Shown: positions 13,835 through 21,987 of the stretch, piece after piece | How positions within the stretch are numbered: the first letter of the stretch is position 1 | Layout of the letters: every line of letters begins with the position of its first letter | Assembly (NCBI RefSeq): GCF_008923185.1 | Contig: NZ_WBMT01000005.1 | Location: forward strand, 62,001 to 126,000 | Source: Actinomadura rudentiformis | Lineage (GTDB): Bacteria > Actinomycetota > Actinomycetes > Streptosporangiales > Streptosporangiaceae | Direction: 5' to 3' | Length of the DNA: 64,000 nt | Program-made: the position numbers and the translations under genes | The notes under the pieces: generated by a model | The model's database searches: none | The model's input: the letters and a program-made list of their open reading frames with translations, nothing else | What the model was told of the DNA's origin: nothing

Positions 13835-15673
13835 ATGCACCGCAGACCACCCCGGATCCTCGCGGTAGGCCTGACGACGACGTTCTTGCTGGGCGGTGGT
13901 GCCGTTGCGGGAGTTCCCGCAGCGAACGCGGCCACCTACATGGACACGAAGAAGCCGGTGCGGGAACGGGTCGAGGCGCTGCTCAAGAGGATGAGCCTGG
14001 ACGAGAAGATCGGCCAGATGACGCAGCCCGAACGGGGGGCCGTCACAGGAGACGACATCACCCGGTACAGGATCGGCTCGGTCCTGTCGGGCGGCGGGTC
14101 CACGCCGACACCCAACACTCCGGTCGCGTGGGCCGACATGACCGATGGGTTCCAGCGGCAGGCCCTGGCGACGCCGCTGAAGGTGCCCCTCATCTACGGC
14201 GTGGACGCGGTGCACGGGCACAACAACGTGGTCGGTGCGACGATCTTCCCGCACAACATCGGGCTCGGTGCGACGCGCGATCCCGGGCTCGTGCGGAAGA
14301 TCGGGCGGGCCACCGCGGAGGAGGTCACCGGGACGGGCCCCGACTGGACGTTCGCGCCCTGCGTGTGCGTGGCGCGCAACGACCGGTGGGGACGCACGTA
14401 CGAGTCGTTCGGCGAGGTGCCCGAGCTGCCGTCGGCGATGTCGACGATCGTGGACGGGTTCCAGGGGCGGCGGCTCGACGGGCCTGCCTCCATCTTGGCG
14501 ACCGCCAAGCACTACGTGGGTGACGGCGGGACGACGGGGGGCGTCGACCAGGGCGACACGCAGATCTCCGAGGCCGAGCTGCGGCGGATCCACCTGCCGC
14601 CGTTCCGGGCCGCCGTGCGGCGGGGCGTGGGGTCGGTGATGATCTCGTTCAACTCGTGGAACGGCGTCAAGCTGCACGGCCACCGGTACCTCATCACCGA
14701 CGTGCTCAAGCGGGAGCTGGGCTTCTCCGGGTTCGTGATCTCCGACTGGAACGGCATCGACCAGATCGACGGGCAGCCCGGATTCACCCCCGCCGAGGTC
14801 ACCACGGCCATCAACGCCGGGCTCGACATGATCATGGTGCCGAACGACTGGAAGCGGTTCATCGACACGCTGCGCGCCGAGGTGCAGGCGGGACGGGTCC
14901 CGATGGCCCGCATCGACGACGCCAACCGGCGCATCCTCACCAAGAAGTTCGAGCTCGGGCTGTTCGAGCGGCCGTTCGCCGACCGGCGCTACCTCGCCAC
15001 GGTCGGCAGCGCCGAGCACCGCGCGCTCGCGCGGCACGCGGCGGCCAAGTCGCAGGTGCTGCTGAAGAACGAGCGCGGTGTGCTGCCGCTCAAGCGGAAC
15101 AACAACAAGATCTTCGTGGCGGGCAAGAGCGCCGACGACATCGGCAACCAGACCGGCGGCTGGACCATCACATGGCAGGGCTCGTCCGGCGACATCACGC
15201 CGGGGACCACGATCCTGCAGGGCATCCGCCAGAACGCCGGGCGGAACACGACGGTCACGTACGACAAGGAAGGCGACGGCATCGACCGTTCCTACAAGGC
15301 GGCGATCGCGGTCGTCGGCGAACTCCCGTACGCGGAGTTCATGGGCGACCGGCCCGGCGCGATGGGGCTCGACGAGGCGGATCTGGCGACCATCGCCAAG
15401 CTGCGGGCGTCCGGCGTGCCGGTCATCGTGGTCCTGGTGTCAGGGCGGCCGCTGGACATCGCCGCCGAGCTGCCGAAGTGGAACGCGCTGCTGGAGGCCT
15501 GGTTGCCGGGCACCGAGGGACGCGGAGTCGCGGACGTGCTCTTCGGTCTCACGCGGCCGACCGGCAAGCTCCCGGTGACGTGGATGAGGAGCGCCGACCA
15601 GCAGCCCATCAACCGGGGTGACGGCAAGGCTCCGCTGTTCCCGTTCGGCTACGGCCTTACTTACCGGCGATGA
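13835..15673 (+). CDS. Secreted glycoside hydrolase family 3 beta-glucosidase
   Basis: A 612-aa GH3 enzyme of the exo-beta-glucan glucohydrolase type. A Sec signal peptide (about residues 1-32, ending AANAAT) directs export. The N-terminal TIM barrel contains KIGQMTQPER and the nucleophile Asp304 in VISDWNG; the C-terminal alpha/beta sandwich contains GELPYAE with Glu501, the expected acid/base, and ends LFPFGYGLTY. It releases glucose from the non-reducing end of beta-glucans or cello-oligosaccharides. The ATG at 13835 is chosen for the GGAGG just upstream and the signal peptide. No additional CBM. A hairpin between it and the convergent gene acts as terminator. Confidence 0.93.
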   Translation: MHRRPPRILAVGLTTTFLLGGGAVAGVPAANAATYMDTKKPVRERVEALLKRMSLDEKIGQMTQPERGAVTGDDITRYRIGSVLSGGGSTPTPNTPVAWADMTDGFQRQALATPLKVPLIYGVDAVHGHNNVVGATIFPHNIGLGATRDPGLVRKIGRATAEEVTGTGPDWTFAPCVCVARNDRWGRTYESFGEVPELPSAMSTIVDGFQGRRLDGPASILATAKHYVGDGGTTGGVDQGDTQISEAELRRIHLPPFRAAVRRGVGSVMISFNSWNGVKLHGHRYLITDVLKRELGFSGFVISDWNGIDQIDGQPGFTPAEVTTAINAGLDMIMVPNDWKRFIDTLRAEVQAGRVPMARIDDANRRILTKKFELGLFERPFADRRYLATVGSAEHRALARHAAAKSQVLLKNERGVLPLKRNNNKIFVAGKSADDIGNQTGGWTITWQGSSGDITPGTTILQGIRQNAGRNTTVTYDKEGDGIDRSYKAAIAVVGELPYAEFMGDRPGAMGLDEADLATIAKLRASGVPVIVVLVSGRPLDIAAELPKWNALLEAWLPGTEGRGVADVLFGLTRPTGKLPVTWMRSADQQPINRGDGKAPLFPFGYGLTYRR

Positions 15674-15721
15674 GCCTGTCCTCCGGGCGATACCCGTCCT
15701 ACCGGCGATAGCGGAGAGGGA

Positions 15722-15754
15722 CCCCGCCTTGCCATACGCGGTGGCACGGCGGGG
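15722..15754. terminator. Bidirectional hairpin between GH3 and glutaryl-CoA dehydrogenase genes
   Basis: CCCCGCC-TT-GCCA (15722-15734) pairs with TGGC-AC-GGCGGGG (15742-15754) around a 7-nt loop with one internal mismatch pair. It lies between two convergent stop codons (15673 and 15763). Confidence 0.65.
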
Positions 15755-15762
15755 CTTCCCCG

Positions 15763-16935
15763 TCAGCGGAAGGCGGCCTCCCCCGTCAGCGCACGGCCGA
15801 TGACCAGCGTGTGCACCTCGCTGGTGCCTTCGTACGTGAGCACCGACTCCAGGTTGTTGGCGTGCCGGATCACGGGATATTCGAGCGTGATCCCGTTGGC
15901 TCCCAGGATCGTGCGGCACTGGCGGGCGATGTCGAGGGCCTCGCGCACGTTGTTGAGCTTGCCCAGGCTGACCCGTTCGGGCGGGAGCTCGCCGGCGTCC
16001 TTGAGCCGTCCCAGGTGGAGCGCGAGCAGCATGCCCTTGCCCAGCTCCAGCGTCATGTCGGCCAGCTTCTGCTGGGTGAGCTGGTACGAGGCGAGCGAAC
16101 GGGTGAACACCTCGCGTCCGGCGGCGTACGAGAGCGCGGTCTCCAGGCAGTCGCGGGCCGCGCCGAGGGCGCCGAAGATGATGCCGAAGCGCGCCTCGTT
16201 GAGGCAGCCGAGCGGGCCGGACAGCCCGCGCGCCTCGGGCAACATCGCGTCGGCCGGCAGCCGGACGCCGTCGAGCACGAGCTCGCTGGTCACGCTGGCG
16301 CGCAGCGACAGCTTCTTCTTGATCTCCGGGGCGGAGAAGCCCGGCGTGTCCGTGGGCACCAGGAAGCCGCGCACGCCCTCGTCGGTCCGCGCCCAGACGA
16401 CCGCCACGTCGGCCACCGAGCCGTTGGTGATCCACATCTTGGTGCCGCTGAGCACCCAGTCGGTGCCCTGGCGCTTGGCGGTCGTCCGCATCGAGCCGGG
16501 ATCGGAACCCGCGTCCGGCTCGGTGAGCCCGAAGCAGCCGATCGTGTCGCCGGCGGCCATGCCGGGGAGCCACTGCTGCTTCTGCTCCTCCGACCCGTAC
16601 TTCCAGATCGCGTACATGGCGAGGGAACCCTGCACCGACACCAGGCTGCGCAGGCCGGAGTCGACGGCCTCCAGTTCGAGGCAGGCGAGCCCGTACGACA
16701 CGGCGTTGGTGCCCGCGCAGCCGTAACCCTCCAGGTGCATGCCCAGCACGCCGAGCTCGCCGAGCCGTTTGGCCAGGTCCCGCGCGGGGATCTGGCCTTC
16801 CTCGAACCAGTCCGCGACGTGCGGGCGCAGCTCGCGCTCGCCCATGGTGCGGACGGTGCGCTGGATCTCCAGCTCCTCGTCGGACAGCAGACCGTCGATC
16901 GCGAAGAGCTCGAACGGGTGGACGGACGACGCCAT
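15763..16935 (-). CDS. gcdH: Glutaryl-CoA dehydrogenase
   Basis: A 390-aa acyl-CoA dehydrogenase (FAD). The family blocks are present: IGCFGLTEPDAGSDPGSM, TKMWITNGSVADV, and the catalytic base Glu369 in TYEGTSEVH. Whole-sequence style (LRSLVSVQGSLAMYAIWKYG, RQCRTILGANGITLEYP) matches glutaryl-CoA dehydrogenases, which oxidise and decarboxylate glutaryl-CoA to crotonyl-CoA in lysine/tryptophan/glutarate breakdown. The ATG at 16935 is the start; longer upstream frame is non-homologous. It diverges from a class III CoA-transferase gene, the arrangement expected of a glutarate pathway (compare gcdH-gcdG of pseudomonads), with a shared 81-bp promoter region holding a palindrome. Confidence 0.9.
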   Translation of the reverse strand: MASSVHPFELFAIDGLLSDEELEIQRTVRTMGERELRPHVADWFEEGQIPARDLAKRLGELGVLGMHLEGYGCAGTNAVSYGLACLELEAVDSGLRSLVSVQGSLAMYAIWKYGSEEQKQQWLPGMAAGDTIGCFGLTEPDAGSDPGSMRTTAKRQGTDWVLSGTKMWITNGSVADVAVVWARTDEGVRGFLVPTDTPGFSAPEIKKKLSLRASVTSELVLDGVRLPADAMLPEARGLSGPLGCLNEARFGIIFGALGAARDCLETALSYAAGREVFTRSLASYQLTQQKLADMTLELGKGMLLALHLGRLKDAGELPPERVSLGKLNNVREALDIARQCRTILGANGITLEYPVIRHANNLESVLTYEGTSEVHTLVIGRALTGEAAFR

Positions 16936-16964
16936 CGGAGCCTCCCAGGCTTTTTGGATCCAGT

Positions 16965-16979
16965 ATCCGATATTAGGAT
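16965..16979. promoter_or_regulatory. Candidate operator in the gcdH / CoA-transferase divergent promoter
   Basis: ATCC-GATATTA-GGAT is a 15-bp inverted repeat centred in the 81-bp divergent region. TAGGAT (16974-16979) can serve as -10 for the plus-strand operon and TAATAT (complement of 16970-16975) as -10 for gcdH, so a bound protein would block both. GGATC also recurs 20 bp apart (16956 and 16976). The FCD regulator encoded two genes downstream is the likely binder. Confidence 0.5.
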
Positions 16980-17016
16980 CTCTGATGACCGCACGTCGAC
17001 CGTAGGGAGGGGCCGG

Positions 17017-18168
17017 ATGGGATCGCTGGACGGCATCGTCATCGCCGACTTCAGCCGCGTGCTGGCGGGGCCGTACGCGACCATGCTGCTCGCCGACCTC
17101 GGCGCCGACGTGATCAAGATCGAACGACCCGGCAGCGGCGACGACACCCGCGCCTGGGGCCCGCCCCACGCCGCCGGCGAGGCGACCTACTTCCTGGCCG
17201 TCAACCGCAACAAACGGTCGATCACCCTCGACCTGCGCGACGGGCACGACCGGGCGACCGCGCACGCCATCGTGGCCCGCGCCGACGTCCTGATCGAGAA
17301 CTTCCGGCCCGGCACGATGGACCGGCTCGGCTTCGGCTACGAGGAGCTGCGGAAGGCCGATCCCGGGCTCGTCTACTGCTCGGTGACCGGCTTCGGCGCG
17401 GCCGAGGGGTCCCATCTCGCCGGTTACGACCTGCTCGTGCAGGCCATGGGCGGTCTGATGAGCGTGACCGGCGAGCCCGGCGGCGACGGCACCAAGGCGG
17501 GCGTCGCGCTGGTCGACGTGATCACCGGCCTGCACGCCGGGCTCGGCATCCTCGCCGCGCTCCGGCACCGGGACCGGACGGGGGAGGGCCAGCGGATCGA
17601 GGTCGCCCTGCTCACCTCGCTGCTGTCCGCGCTCACCAACCAGGCGTCGGCGTACGTGGCGGCCGGGGTCGTGCCGCGGGCCATGGGCAACGGCCATCCG
17701 AGCGTCGCGCCGTACGAGGTGTTCACCGCCAAGGACCGGCCCCTCGTGCTGGCCGCCGGCAACGATCGGCAGTTCCGCGTGCTGTGCGATCGGCTCGGCC
17801 TTCCCGGGCTCGCCGATGACGAGCGCTTCGCCACCAACTCGGTGCGGGTCGCCCACCGGGAGGAGCTGGTGGCCGCGTTGTCAGGGCCGCTCGCCGCCAG
17901 GACGGCGGACGAGTGGTTCGCCGAGCTGACCGAGGCCGGCGTGCCGTGCGGGCCGATCAACGACCTGGCCGCCGCGTTCGACCTGGCGGGCCGGCTCGGC
18001 CTGGACGCCGCGGTCGCGCTCGCCGATCCCCGCAGGGACGAGCCCGTCGGCCAGGTCGCCAACCCGATCACGATGAGCGCCACGCCGCCGGTCTACCGGA
18101 CGGCACCGCCGAGGCTGGGCGAGGATACCGGCGACGTGCTCGCCGAACTCGAAGGGCGGCTGCGGTGA
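17017..18168 (+). CDS. Class III (CaiB/BaiF) CoA-transferase, probably glutarate/dicarboxylate-specific
   Basis: A 383-aa CaiB/BaiF-type CoA-transferase. Signature blocks: VIADFSRVLAGPYATMLLADLGADVIKIE would begin the fold (quoted in part as LAGPYATMLLADLGADV), ENFRPGTMDRLGFGYEEL, and GYDLLVQAMGGLMSVTG, in which Asp138 is the likely acyl-anhydride-forming residue. These enzymes move CoA between carboxylic acids; human SUGCT and pseudomonad GcdG activate glutarate. The divergent gcdH makes glutaryl-CoA the logical product. The ATG at 17017 follows AGGGAGGGG. Its stop overlaps the next start (GTGA), so it leads a three-gene operon with the regulator and TAXI lipoprotein. Confidence 0.88.
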   Translation: MGSLDGIVIADFSRVLAGPYATMLLADLGADVIKIERPGSGDDTRAWGPPHAAGEATYFLAVNRNKRSITLDLRDGHDRATAHAIVARADVLIENFRPGTMDRLGFGYEELRKADPGLVYCSVTGFGAAEGSHLAGYDLLVQAMGGLMSVTGEPGGDGTKAGVALVDVITGLHAGLGILAALRHRDRTGEGQRIEVALLTSLLSALTNQASAYVAAGVVPRAMGNGHPSVAPYEVFTAKDRPLVLAAGNDRQFRVLCDRLGLPGLADDERFATNSVRVAHREELVAALSGPLAARTADEWFAELTEAGVPCGPINDLAAAFDLAGRLGLDAAVALADPRRDEPVGQVANPITMSATPPVYRTAPPRLGEDTGDVLAELEGRLR

Positions 18169-18869
18169 GCATCGATGGGACGAACGCGGCTGGGACGAGC
18201 ACGGCTGGGACGAGCACGGATCGCCGGCCCCGGCGGCCGCCGACCGCGCAGCAGTTCGTGCTGGCCGAGCTGCGTCGCGCGATCACCACCGGCGAGCTGA
18301 AGCCCGGCGCGCCGATCCGCCAGGACGCCCTGGCCGAACGGCTCGACGTGAGCCGGGTGCCGCTGCGCGAGGCGCTGAAGATCCTCGAAGGTGAGGGCCT
18401 GGTCGAGCACCAGGCGCACCGGGGTTACTTCGTCGCCGTGCTGTCCATGGCCGACCTGCGGGAGATCTATCGCATCCGCGCGTTGCTGGAGGCGGAGGCC
18501 GTCCGCGTCGCCGCCCCCCATCTGACGCCCGAGGTCCTCGCCGCGCTGGAGGCCGCCCAGGACGAGGTCGAACGGGCGGGGGAGGCCGGGGACGTCACCG
18601 CCATGGCCGCGGCCAACCGGCGCTTCCACTTCATGCTCTTCGAACGTTCGGGCATGCCGCGCCTCGTCCGTCTGATCACGACCCTCTGGGACTCGACCGA
18701 CGCCTACCGGTCGCTCTACTACGGCGGCACGCCCAACCGGGAACGCGTCGTCCACGAGCACCGGGCCGTGCTCGCAGCCCTGCGCGACGGCGATATCGAC
18801 GCTGCCGTCGCCTGGCTCGACCGCCACCGCGCCCACGCGGTGAGCACGCTTCAGGAAGTCCTGGGATGA
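18165..18869 (+). CDS. GntR-family regulator, FCD subfamily
   Basis: A 234-aa regulator. After a low-complexity N-terminal stretch made of three GT-rich pentapeptides, residues ~30-95 form the GntR winged helix (LKPGAPIRQDALAERLDVSR then VPLREALKILEGEGLVEH) and residues ~105-230 the all-helical FCD ligand domain with the metal-binding His residues (NRRFHFMLFERSG, HEHRAVLAALRDGD). FCD regulators typically sense organic acids. It is translationally coupled on both sides (GTGA with the CoA-transferase, ATGA with the TAXI gene), so it likely regulates this operon and divergent gcdH in response to glutarate or a related acid. Confidence 0.9.
   Translation: MSIDGTNAAGTSTAGTSTDRRPRRPPTAQQFVLAELRRAITTGELKPGAPIRQDALAERLDVSRVPLREALKILEGEGLVEHQAHRGYFVAVLSMADLREIYRIRALLEAEAVRVAAPHLTPEVLAALEAAQDEVERAGEAGDVTAMAAANRRFHFMLFERSGMPRLVRLITTLWDSTDAYRSLYYGGTPNRERVVHEHRAVLAALRDGDIDAAVAWLDRHRAHAVSTLQEVLG
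18176..18220 (+). repeat. Three tandem 15-bp units inside the regulator gene
   Basis: TGGGACGAACGCGGC, TGGGACGAGCACGGC and TGGGACGAGCACGGA follow one another in frame and encode three GT-rich pentapeptides in the N-terminal tail of the FCD regulator. A slippage-prone microsatellite; copy number may vary between strains. Confidence 0.85.
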
Positions 18870-19828
18870 ACACGCCCAGCCGCCGTACGGTCCTCAGGTT
18901 CGCCGCCGCCCTGCCCGTCCTGCCTGCTTTGGCCGTCGTGCCCGGATGCTCGCGCGGTTCGGAGCGGCACAGGCTCACGCTGGCCAGCGGGCCGGTGAAC
19001 GGGCCGTACGCGATCTTCGGCAAACGGCTGGCGGACGTGCTGGAGCGGCGCGGGGACGGGATCACCTTGCACGTCCGCTCCACGTCGGCGAGCGTGGAGA
19101 ATCTGCGCCTGCTCGGCTCAGGACAGGCCGACTTGGCCATGGGCCTTGGAGACAGCGCGGCGGACGCCGTCGTGGGGCTCGGCCCGTTCTCCTCTCCGCA
19201 ACCGGTGACGGCGCTGGCGCGGGTCTACCTCAACTACACCCACCTCGTCGTGGCCGCCGGGTCGCCCGTGCGCAAGGCGGCGGACCTGGCCGGGCGCAAA
19301 GTGTCGCTGGGCGCGGACGGGTCCGGGACGGCCGTCGTCGGCGAGCGTGTCCTGAACGCCGCGCGCCTCTCCACGCCGGTGCGGGCAAGCCGCCTCGGCC
19401 TGGATGAGTCGGTCGAGGCGCTCGCGAACGGGGAGGTCGAGGCGTTCTTCTGGTCCGGCGGCGTCCCGACGAGCGCCATCGCCGGGCTGACCGGGCGCAT
19501 GCCGATCCGGCTGGTTCCGCTCGACGGGCTCGCCGCGGAGCTCAGCCGGGCGCACGGGCCGACCTACGTCAGCGTCTCGGTGCCCGCCGGGACGTACGGG
19601 CAGCGCGCCGAGGTGCCCACGGTCGGCGTTCCCAGCTACCTGATGGCGCGGCCAGGCCTGTCGAGCACGGTGGCGTACGAGGTGACGCGGGCGATGTTCG
19701 AGTCGAGGGACAGCCTCCCGGGGCCGGAGAGCCCGGGCGCCTACCTGGACGAGCGGTACGCCATCGGCACGGGCACGGTGCCCCTCCATCCGGGCGCCGT
19801 GCGCTACTACCGTTCCGTTTACGGCTGA
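18866..19828 (+). CDS. TAXI-family TRAP-type solute-binding lipoprotein (orphan)
   Basis: A 320-aa TAXI-type periplasmic-binding protein. The N-terminus has an SRRTVLRF twin-arginine-like stretch and a lipobox VVPGC, so it is probably a membrane-anchored lipoprotein. Mature sequence shows TAXI blocks: LASGPVNGPYAIFGKRLADVL, STSASVENLRLLGSGQADLA, AGRKVSLGADGSGTAVV and VEALANGEVEAFFWSGGVP. TAXI proteins normally feed a TRAP permease, but no DctQ/DctM gene is in the window. It is coupled to the FCD regulator by an ATGA overlap and ends just before a convergent sensor kinase gene, which suggests a role in sensing as well as, or instead of, uptake. Confidence 0.88.
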   Translation: MNTPSRRTVLRFAAALPVLPALAVVPGCSRGSERHRLTLASGPVNGPYAIFGKRLADVLERRGDGITLHVRSTSASVENLRLLGSGQADLAMGLGDSAADAVVGLGPFSSPQPVTALARVYLNYTHLVVAAGSPVRKAADLAGRKVSLGADGSGTAVVGERVLNAARLSTPVRASRLGLDESVEALANGEVEAFFWSGGVPTSAIAGLTGRMPIRLVPLDGLAAELSRAHGPTYVSVSVPAGTYGQRAEVPTVGVPSYLMARPGLSSTVAYEVTRAMFESRDSLPGPESPGAYLDERYAIGTGTVPLHPGAVRYYRSVYG

Positions 19829-19844
19829 TCGGCCTCTGGTCCCT

Positions 19845-21218
19845 CTACTGCTGATCAGCCAGCGGCAGGCGGAGCTCCACGATCAGCCCATGGGGGTCGG
19901 CGGGGAGCAGTGCCAGGCTTCCGTCCGCAGAGCGGGCGAGCTCGTCGGCGATGGCCAGGCCCAGCCCGCTGCCCTCCACGTTGCCGTGCCGGGGCGAACG
20001 CCAGAAGCGGTTGCGGGCGGCCGCCAGCTCCTCGGGATCGAGCCCCGGACCGTCATCGGTCACGCGCAGCACCGCGGACTGCCCGTCGGCCGACAAGCCG
20101 ACGGCGACGGCGCCCCCGCCGGGCGCGAACTTGATCGCGTTGTCGATCGCGATGTCGGCGATGCGGCCCGCGGTCTCCGGCGGGCAGACAGCCACCAGCC
20201 GCGATGGCAGTTCCGCACCCAACGTCACGTCGCGGGCGGACGCCACCTCCTCCCACGCGGCGAGCCGGGGGCGCAATTCGGCCACCAGATCGACAGGCTC
20301 TGCGACCGCGGGCGTCCCCGCCTCGATCCGGGCGAGCGCCAGCAGGTCGTCGAGCAGCACGCCGAGCCGGTCCATTTCCTCCATCGCGCGCTCGTACTCC
20401 TCGGTGCCCGCCGTGCCCAGGTGCGGATGGAGGTTCTCCAGCCGGAGCGACAGCACTGCCAGCGGTGTCCGCAGCTCGTGGGACGCGTCGGCGACGAAGG
20501 CCCGTTGCCGTTCCAGCGCGGCCGCGACGGCGTCGGCCATCGCGTTGAAGCGGACCTCCAGCCGCCGCAGCTCGGACGGCCCGGGGCCGGTGGCCGTCGT
20601 CCGGGCCGTCATCCGTCCCGCGGCGATCGCCTCGGTGGCGGCGTCGAGCTCGGCGACGGGGCGCAGCGCCCAGCGGGTCAGCCGCCGGGCGGCCACGGCG
20701 GCGACGGTGAACGCGAGGGCCGCGGCGGCCGCCAGCGCGCCCCAGACCACCGCGATGTCCCGGCGGGCCGCAGCCGTCGGGGCCGCGAGCAGTACCGTGC
20801 CCGTGACCTGCGCGTCGCGGCCCGCGGGTTCGGCCACCACGACCCGGTCGGGGCCGAACGGCGTGACCAGCGGGAGCCGCTCGGTGGTCCGGCCCGCCAG
20901 CGCGCGGCGGGTCGCGGCCCCGGCGCCCGGGCCCGGCGCCGCCGCCCCCGCGCGGATGAGCACCGCCCGGGTGTTGTCGCGCACCTCCACGGTCGTTCCG
21001 TAGAGCGAGGCGTAACGCCGGACTTCGGACAGCACGGAGGTGTCGCCCTCGCGGACGGCCTGGTCGGTCAGCTCCGCCATGTGGGTGGCGTCGGCTCGCC
21101 GGTCCAGCAGCAGCTCGCCGGTGCGCTGCTGCGCGTACGCCAGGCCCAGCGGCACGGCCAGAGCCAGCAGCAGCCCGCCGATGAGCGCCAGGTAGGTGAT
21201 CAGAAGCCGGCGCCGCAT
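19845..21218 (-). CDS. Sensor histidine kinase (HisKA, OmpR-type system)
   Basis: A 457-aa transmembrane kinase. TM1 spans about residues 7-28 and TM2 156-178, bracketing a ~127-aa extracytoplasmic sensor; then HAMP, the H box VADASHELRTPL with His247, and the ATPase domain with DNAIKFAPGGGAV (N box) and TDDGPGLD/GSGLGLAIADEL (G boxes). The frame runs on upstream through the regulator gene, but the true start is the ATG at 21218, which overlaps the regulator stop as TGATG. Partner of the upstream response regulator; context suggests control of the KgtP-like permease and possibly the TAXI operon. Confidence 0.93.
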   Translation of the reverse strand: MRRRLLITYLALIGGLLLALAVPLGLAYAQQRTGELLLDRRADATHMAELTDQAVREGDTSVLSEVRRYASLYGTTVEVRDNTRAVLIRAGAAAPGPGAGAATRRALAGRTTERLPLVTPFGPDRVVVAEPAGRDAQVTGTVLLAAPTAAARRDIAVVWGALAAAAALAFTVAAVAARRLTRWALRPVAELDAATEAIAAGRMTARTTATGPGPSELRRLEVRFNAMADAVAAALERQRAFVADASHELRTPLAVLSLRLENLHPHLGTAGTEEYERAMEEMDRLGVLLDDLLALARIEAGTPAVAEPVDLVAELRPRLAAWEEVASARDVTLGAELPSRLVAVCPPETAGRIADIAIDNAIKFAPGGGAVAVGLSADGQSAVLRVTDDGPGLDPEELAAARNRFWRSPRHGNVEGSGLGLAIADELARSADGSLALLPADPHGLIVELRLPLADQQ

Positions 21219-21907
21219 CAGCCCTCGATGCCGAGCCGGTAACCGGCCCCGCGCAGCGTGCGCACCAGCTCCGGGCGGCCGGTCTTGGCCCGGATCCCGC
21301 GAATGTGCACGTCCAGCGAACGGGACGCGGCCAGGAACGCGTCGCCCCAGACGGCGTCCAGGATCTCCTCCCGGCTCCGGACGACACCGGGCTCGCGGGC
21401 GAGCATCGCCAGGACGTCGAACTCCCGCCGGGTCAGCGTGACCGCCGTGCCGGCCACGTCCACCGTCCGGGCGCGCAGATCGATCAGCACGTCGCCGACC
21501 GTGACCGCCGCGGCGGACGCCTCTCCCGGGCCGGGCCCGGCGCCGGACCCGCCGCGCGGAAGGCGGCGGGCCACGGCGTCCATCCGGGCCAGCAGTTCCA
21601 TGATCCGGAACGGCTTGGTGAGGTAGTCGTCGGCGCCGGCCCGCAGGCCCTGGAGGACGGTGCGCTCCTCGGTCCGCGCGGTCAGCACGATCACCGGGAC
21701 GGCCGACACGCGGCGCAGCCGCCGGAGCATGTCCAGCCCGTCCATGTCGGGGAGCCCGAGGTCCAGCAGCACGAAGTCGGCGCCGTCCTTGAGCCGGAGC
21801 CCGTCGTCCGCCCGGGTCACCCGGTCGACGCGGTGGCCGCGTTCGGTGAGGGCGGTGCCGAGGGCGTCGGCCAGCCGGTCGTCGTCCTCGACCAGTAGCA
21901 CCCGCAT
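21218..21907 (-). CDS. OmpR-family response regulator
   Basis: A 229-aa response regulator. The receiver domain has the acidic pocket VEDDD, phospho-acceptor Asp49 in LLDLGLPDMDG and the conserved Lys in DDYLTKPF; the C-terminal winged helix is recognised by TLTRREFDVLAMLAREPG and VDVHIRGIRAKTG-type residues (SLDVHIRGIRAKTG). The ATG at 21907 is preferred over an upstream in-frame ATG at 21991 that adds Pro/Gly-rich sequence inside the intergenic hairpin. Organisation as regulator-kinase with TGATG coupling resembles TctD/TctE-type systems that control tricarboxylate or dicarboxylate transport. Confidence 0.94.
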   Translation of the reverse strand: MRVLLVEDDDRLADALGTALTERGHRVDRVTRADDGLRLKDGADFVLLDLGLPDMDGLDMLRRLRRVSAVPVIVLTARTEERTVLQGLRAGADDYLTKPFRIMELLARMDAVARRLPRGGSGAGPGPGEASAAAVTVGDVLIDLRARTVDVAGTAVTLTRREFDVLAMLAREPGVVRSREEILDAVWGDAFLAASRSLDVHIRGIRAKTGRPELVRTLRGAGYRLGIEG

Positions 21908-21925
21908 GGCGACCTTTCCTCGGCT

Positions 21926-21980
21926 GGATCCACCCTGGCCCCCTGGGTAAGGGTAGGGCCCGGGGGCCCAAGGTGGATCC
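21926..21980. repeat. Long inverted repeat between permease and response-regulator genes
   Basis: GGATCCACC at 21926-21934 is perfectly repeated inverted as GGTGGATCC at 21972-21980, and the pairing continues inward imperfectly for a further ~8 bp (CTGGCCCC against GGGGGCCCAAG). On the minus strand it lies after the permease stop and before the response regulator. It can act as terminator of the permease transcript, as regulator-binding site, or both. Confidence 0.65.
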
Positions 21981-21987
21981 TGGCAGG

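Noticed and set aside
15811-17016. Long plus-strand frame upstream of the CoA-transferase start
   Set aside because: It is antisense to gcdH; the CoA-transferase start at 17017 has a good ribosome binding site and matches the family N-terminus.
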